64,000 bases of DNA from Pyropia yezoensis (lineage: Eukaryota > Rhodophyta > Bangiophyceae > Bangiales > Bangiaceae), in the NCBI GenBank assembly GCA_009829735.1, contig CM020618.1:42027030-42091029 (forward strand). Direction: 5' to 3'. Under the pieces are notes generated by a model. The model saw only the letters and a list, made by a program, of their open reading frames with translations. It searched no databases and was not told the DNA's origin. Position numbers and translations under genes: made by a program. Each line of letters begins with the position of its first letter. Position 1 is the first letter of the stretch. Below, piece after piece: positions 61,701-64,000 of this stretch.

Positions 61701-64000
61701 CCACTGGGAGCGTAAGGGGGGGGGGTGCGGCATCCCTGCTAGGCGCTTTCGCAAGTCCACCGTGGCCGTCACCGCTACATACGAACGCCACTGGAGGTGC
61801 ATGAACAGGGGTCGTGCGGGGCGCTCCTCGAAACGGGTTGAACGGTGTCATTGAGAAAGGTGAGGGGAGAGACACTGGCGCTGAGGGGTCAGGTGCGGCG
61901 CTCCGAAGCGGAGAATCACTCATCCCTCATGAGGAGAAACTGGGGTGGCGGATACCAGTGCCAACTCTCGGCTGGGGTGGAACTGATACCGAGTGGCGGA
62001 TGGGTGGAGTGCAGCACAGTACACTCTGCCAGGGCCTCCTGTGGCGACTTTCTAAACGCCTGCCCGCTGCTTGGCCTGGCATCATGTCACCACCAAAAAA
62101 AAATCAGGAGGGCGCCGGTGCAGATGCCAACGGGGATGAGGGCGCTTTCGGGAGTCTCGGCGATTGCGGTACCGACGGATGGACTCCCGCGCCTCATTCT
62201 TGACCATCCCCCCTCAGAAGAGACGCTGTAAGGGGGGGGGCGTGCCACGTGGTGCCGAGCGAGGGGCGTCGTGCCGCGCTCGCTCAGCGGTGCTGGAGGC
62301 TTGACGAGGCATACGGATGCGAAACAGACGGTGTATACGGGCACAAGTCGGACCCGATGCGATCCTCGGCTGCGGTGGTATGTCCAGCGCACCCACTGTC
62401 AGTCCCGTCGGTGCGCGGAGAGTAGGTAGGAGTGATCGGGGGCAAGCTGCAAGGGGGCGGTGAAGGGGCTAAAGGTGGAGGTAGGGCGGCCCAGCCGCAC
62501 GCTCCGCAGCGCGGAAGCCAGCCGACGCACGCGCGCGCGCGCGCACCCTCTCGCAGCCGCCGCCGAGCTCGCGTAGCAGCCTTAGCTGACCGTGCCCGCC
62601 CCGCGACCCCCCAGTGGCTGTTTTCTCCATCATCGCATTCCGAAGGAAATGCGCAGCCGGGGAAGGAGGCTGAGGAGGCGGTGTTTGCCCGACAGGGTGT
62701 ATGCAATGGCATGTTGATTTGGTCGCCCTCTGCTGGCAGGGGTGGTGCCCACGTCGACGATGCTTTATTCAACGGGTGGCGCCGACGCACGAATAAGGTG
62801 CCTGTCGACCAGCCAGGGCACACAGAAGCTGGCAAGGGGGGAGGGTGGGAGGAGGCAGCGGGGGGGTGGTTGGGCGGGGTAGAAACGGGTGAGGCGGGGG
62901 GGGGGAGGGGTGGGCGTGTGTGTGGCAAAAAAACGGGAGAATGTGGGGGCTCACGGCAGTGGCGGAGGGGGCGAGGGACACGGAGGGACCTCCCCTCCTC
63001 TGGCGGCTCTTGCGCCCAACGCCGCGGTGGGTGGCAGCCCCTGCCACGGTGCGTCGGCGTCGGCGTTGGGACCGCCACCGCGGTGGTGGCAGCCTCGTCA
63101 GCAAGGCCGCCGCCGTACCTGTGCGCTCCTCCCCTCCCCCCCCTCCCCCCCCTACCGCACGCGCGGGCCGCCTTCGCATAAATACGTCGGACATAGTGGC
63201 TGCTGCATCGGCGGCGGCGGCGGGGACCCTGCAGGCGCACACCTCTCGTGCGTCCCGCTTGCGCCCCAGCAGCAGGGGCAGGCCCCTGCTGCACGCGCAA
63301 CACCCCCGGTGCGTCGCCGGTCGCCCCTGTGCATCGCCGGTAGCCCCGGTGCGTCCCACGCGCTGTTGCCGCAGCCGGTGATACGCCTCGTCGTTGGGGC
63401 GGGGGAGGGGGCGGGAGAAGAAAGAGAGTGGCACCGAAATAGAGGCGGGGAGGGGGGGCGAGGCGGCGGCGATGACTCATCGGCTAGCTGGCTGGCGGCC
63501 GTGCGCGTGCCCAGGGGGGTGTGGGAAGGAGGACATCTGGGGGGTTAGCGGGGGGGGTTCTCTCCCTGGTAGCGCCATAGGAGCCGCGGGAGGGTCAGGA
63601 GAGGAGGAGGCGTCGTTGTGGGAGAGAGGGGTAGGCCAGGTCCGAGCGAGCCGTTGATCTCTTGATCTTGCTCTTGATGGGGGGGAGTCCGACGAACCGT
63701 GGCAGGTCGCCACGGATCTCCCCGCTCAACCCCCCCCTTCCGCATCGCCCCCCCTGCCCCCCGGTTACGCGCTCGCGACGCTGCCTACGCTTCGCGGTAC
63801 TGCCACGCTGGGAGGAGTTCCTCGCATGACTGGGAAGAGATGCGTGGGCTGTCGAGACTGCGCCCAGCGATAGGTGGGTGTACCTGTCGGGGCTGCACTT
63901 GCGCCGCACTGGAGGGGGTGGGGTGGGAAGCTGAGGGCAAGGTGGGGAGTCCGGTGCGCCGCCGCACGCACCGGGGCGGCCTGACCTGTTGGCTGGCCGG
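58755..64000. other. 5.2 kb with no supportable gene
   Basis: Parts are GC-rich with long G runs, C runs and a CG dinucleotide repeat (about 62527-62541). Parts (60000-61000) are balanced in composition. Long frames occur on both strands, for example minus 62284-63480, but are Pro/Arg/Gly-rich or lack motifs. I looked for tRNA B-boxes and found none. Confidence 0.45.

Noticed and set aside
62284..63480. 398-codon minus-strand frame
   Set aside because: The product is Arg/Pro/Gly low complexity, and other frames in the same interval are equally open.

Overview
The window looks like nuclear DNA of a GC-rich, intron-poor eukaryote with many G and C homopolymer runs. It carries LTR retrotransposons of the Ty3/gypsy chromovirus type, a DIRS-type tyrosine-recombinase retroelement, a GNOM/GBF-type ARF exchange factor in one uninterrupted 6.4 kb reading frame, and a Kip/KRP-like CDK inhibitor. 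An alga is my best guess, and a bangiophyte red alga (Porphyra/Pyropia type) fits the composition and lack of introns. That placement is inference; no ribosomal or organellar marker is present.

Layout. 1-7605: 3' part of Ty3 element A (family 1). 7606-7657: a 52 bp remnant of host DNA. 7658-17032: complete but decayed Ty3 element of a second family (family 2), with 469/470 bp LTRs and a TCCCA target duplication. 17038-18889: low-complexity GC-rich DNA. About 18890-21895: a decayed DIRS-type element on the minus strand, split by a family 2 solo LTR. 21896-24160: unassigned DNA with a two-zinc-finger reading frame. 24161-26304: a third, unrelated Ty3 element, broken by element B. 26305-34229: family 1 element B, lacking its 3' end. 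34230-34239: ten N. 34240-42172: family 1 element C, minus strand, lacking its 3' end. 42173-64000: host DNA with the ARF-GEF (45932-52312), a small Ala/Gly-rich 11-mer-repeat protein (52853-53134, minus), a possible Gly/Pro-rich protein (55703-56296) and the CDK inhibitor (58140-58754, minus).

Two points deserve most attention. First, A and C seem to be one and the same insertion: their coding sequences look identical, both differ from B at the same sites, and the 3' flank of A and the 5' flank of C are the same five bases, CAAAG. The join at the N gap is a near-perfect foldback inside the element. So the sequence right of 42172 probably belongs immediately upstream of element A in the opposite orientation, unless there is a real inverted duplication. 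Second, both chromovirus families carry, between pol and the 3' LTR, a long reading frame on the strand opposite to gag-pol. The encoded proteins share order and motifs although the elements are strongly diverged, so this looks like a conserved antisense gene of unknown function.
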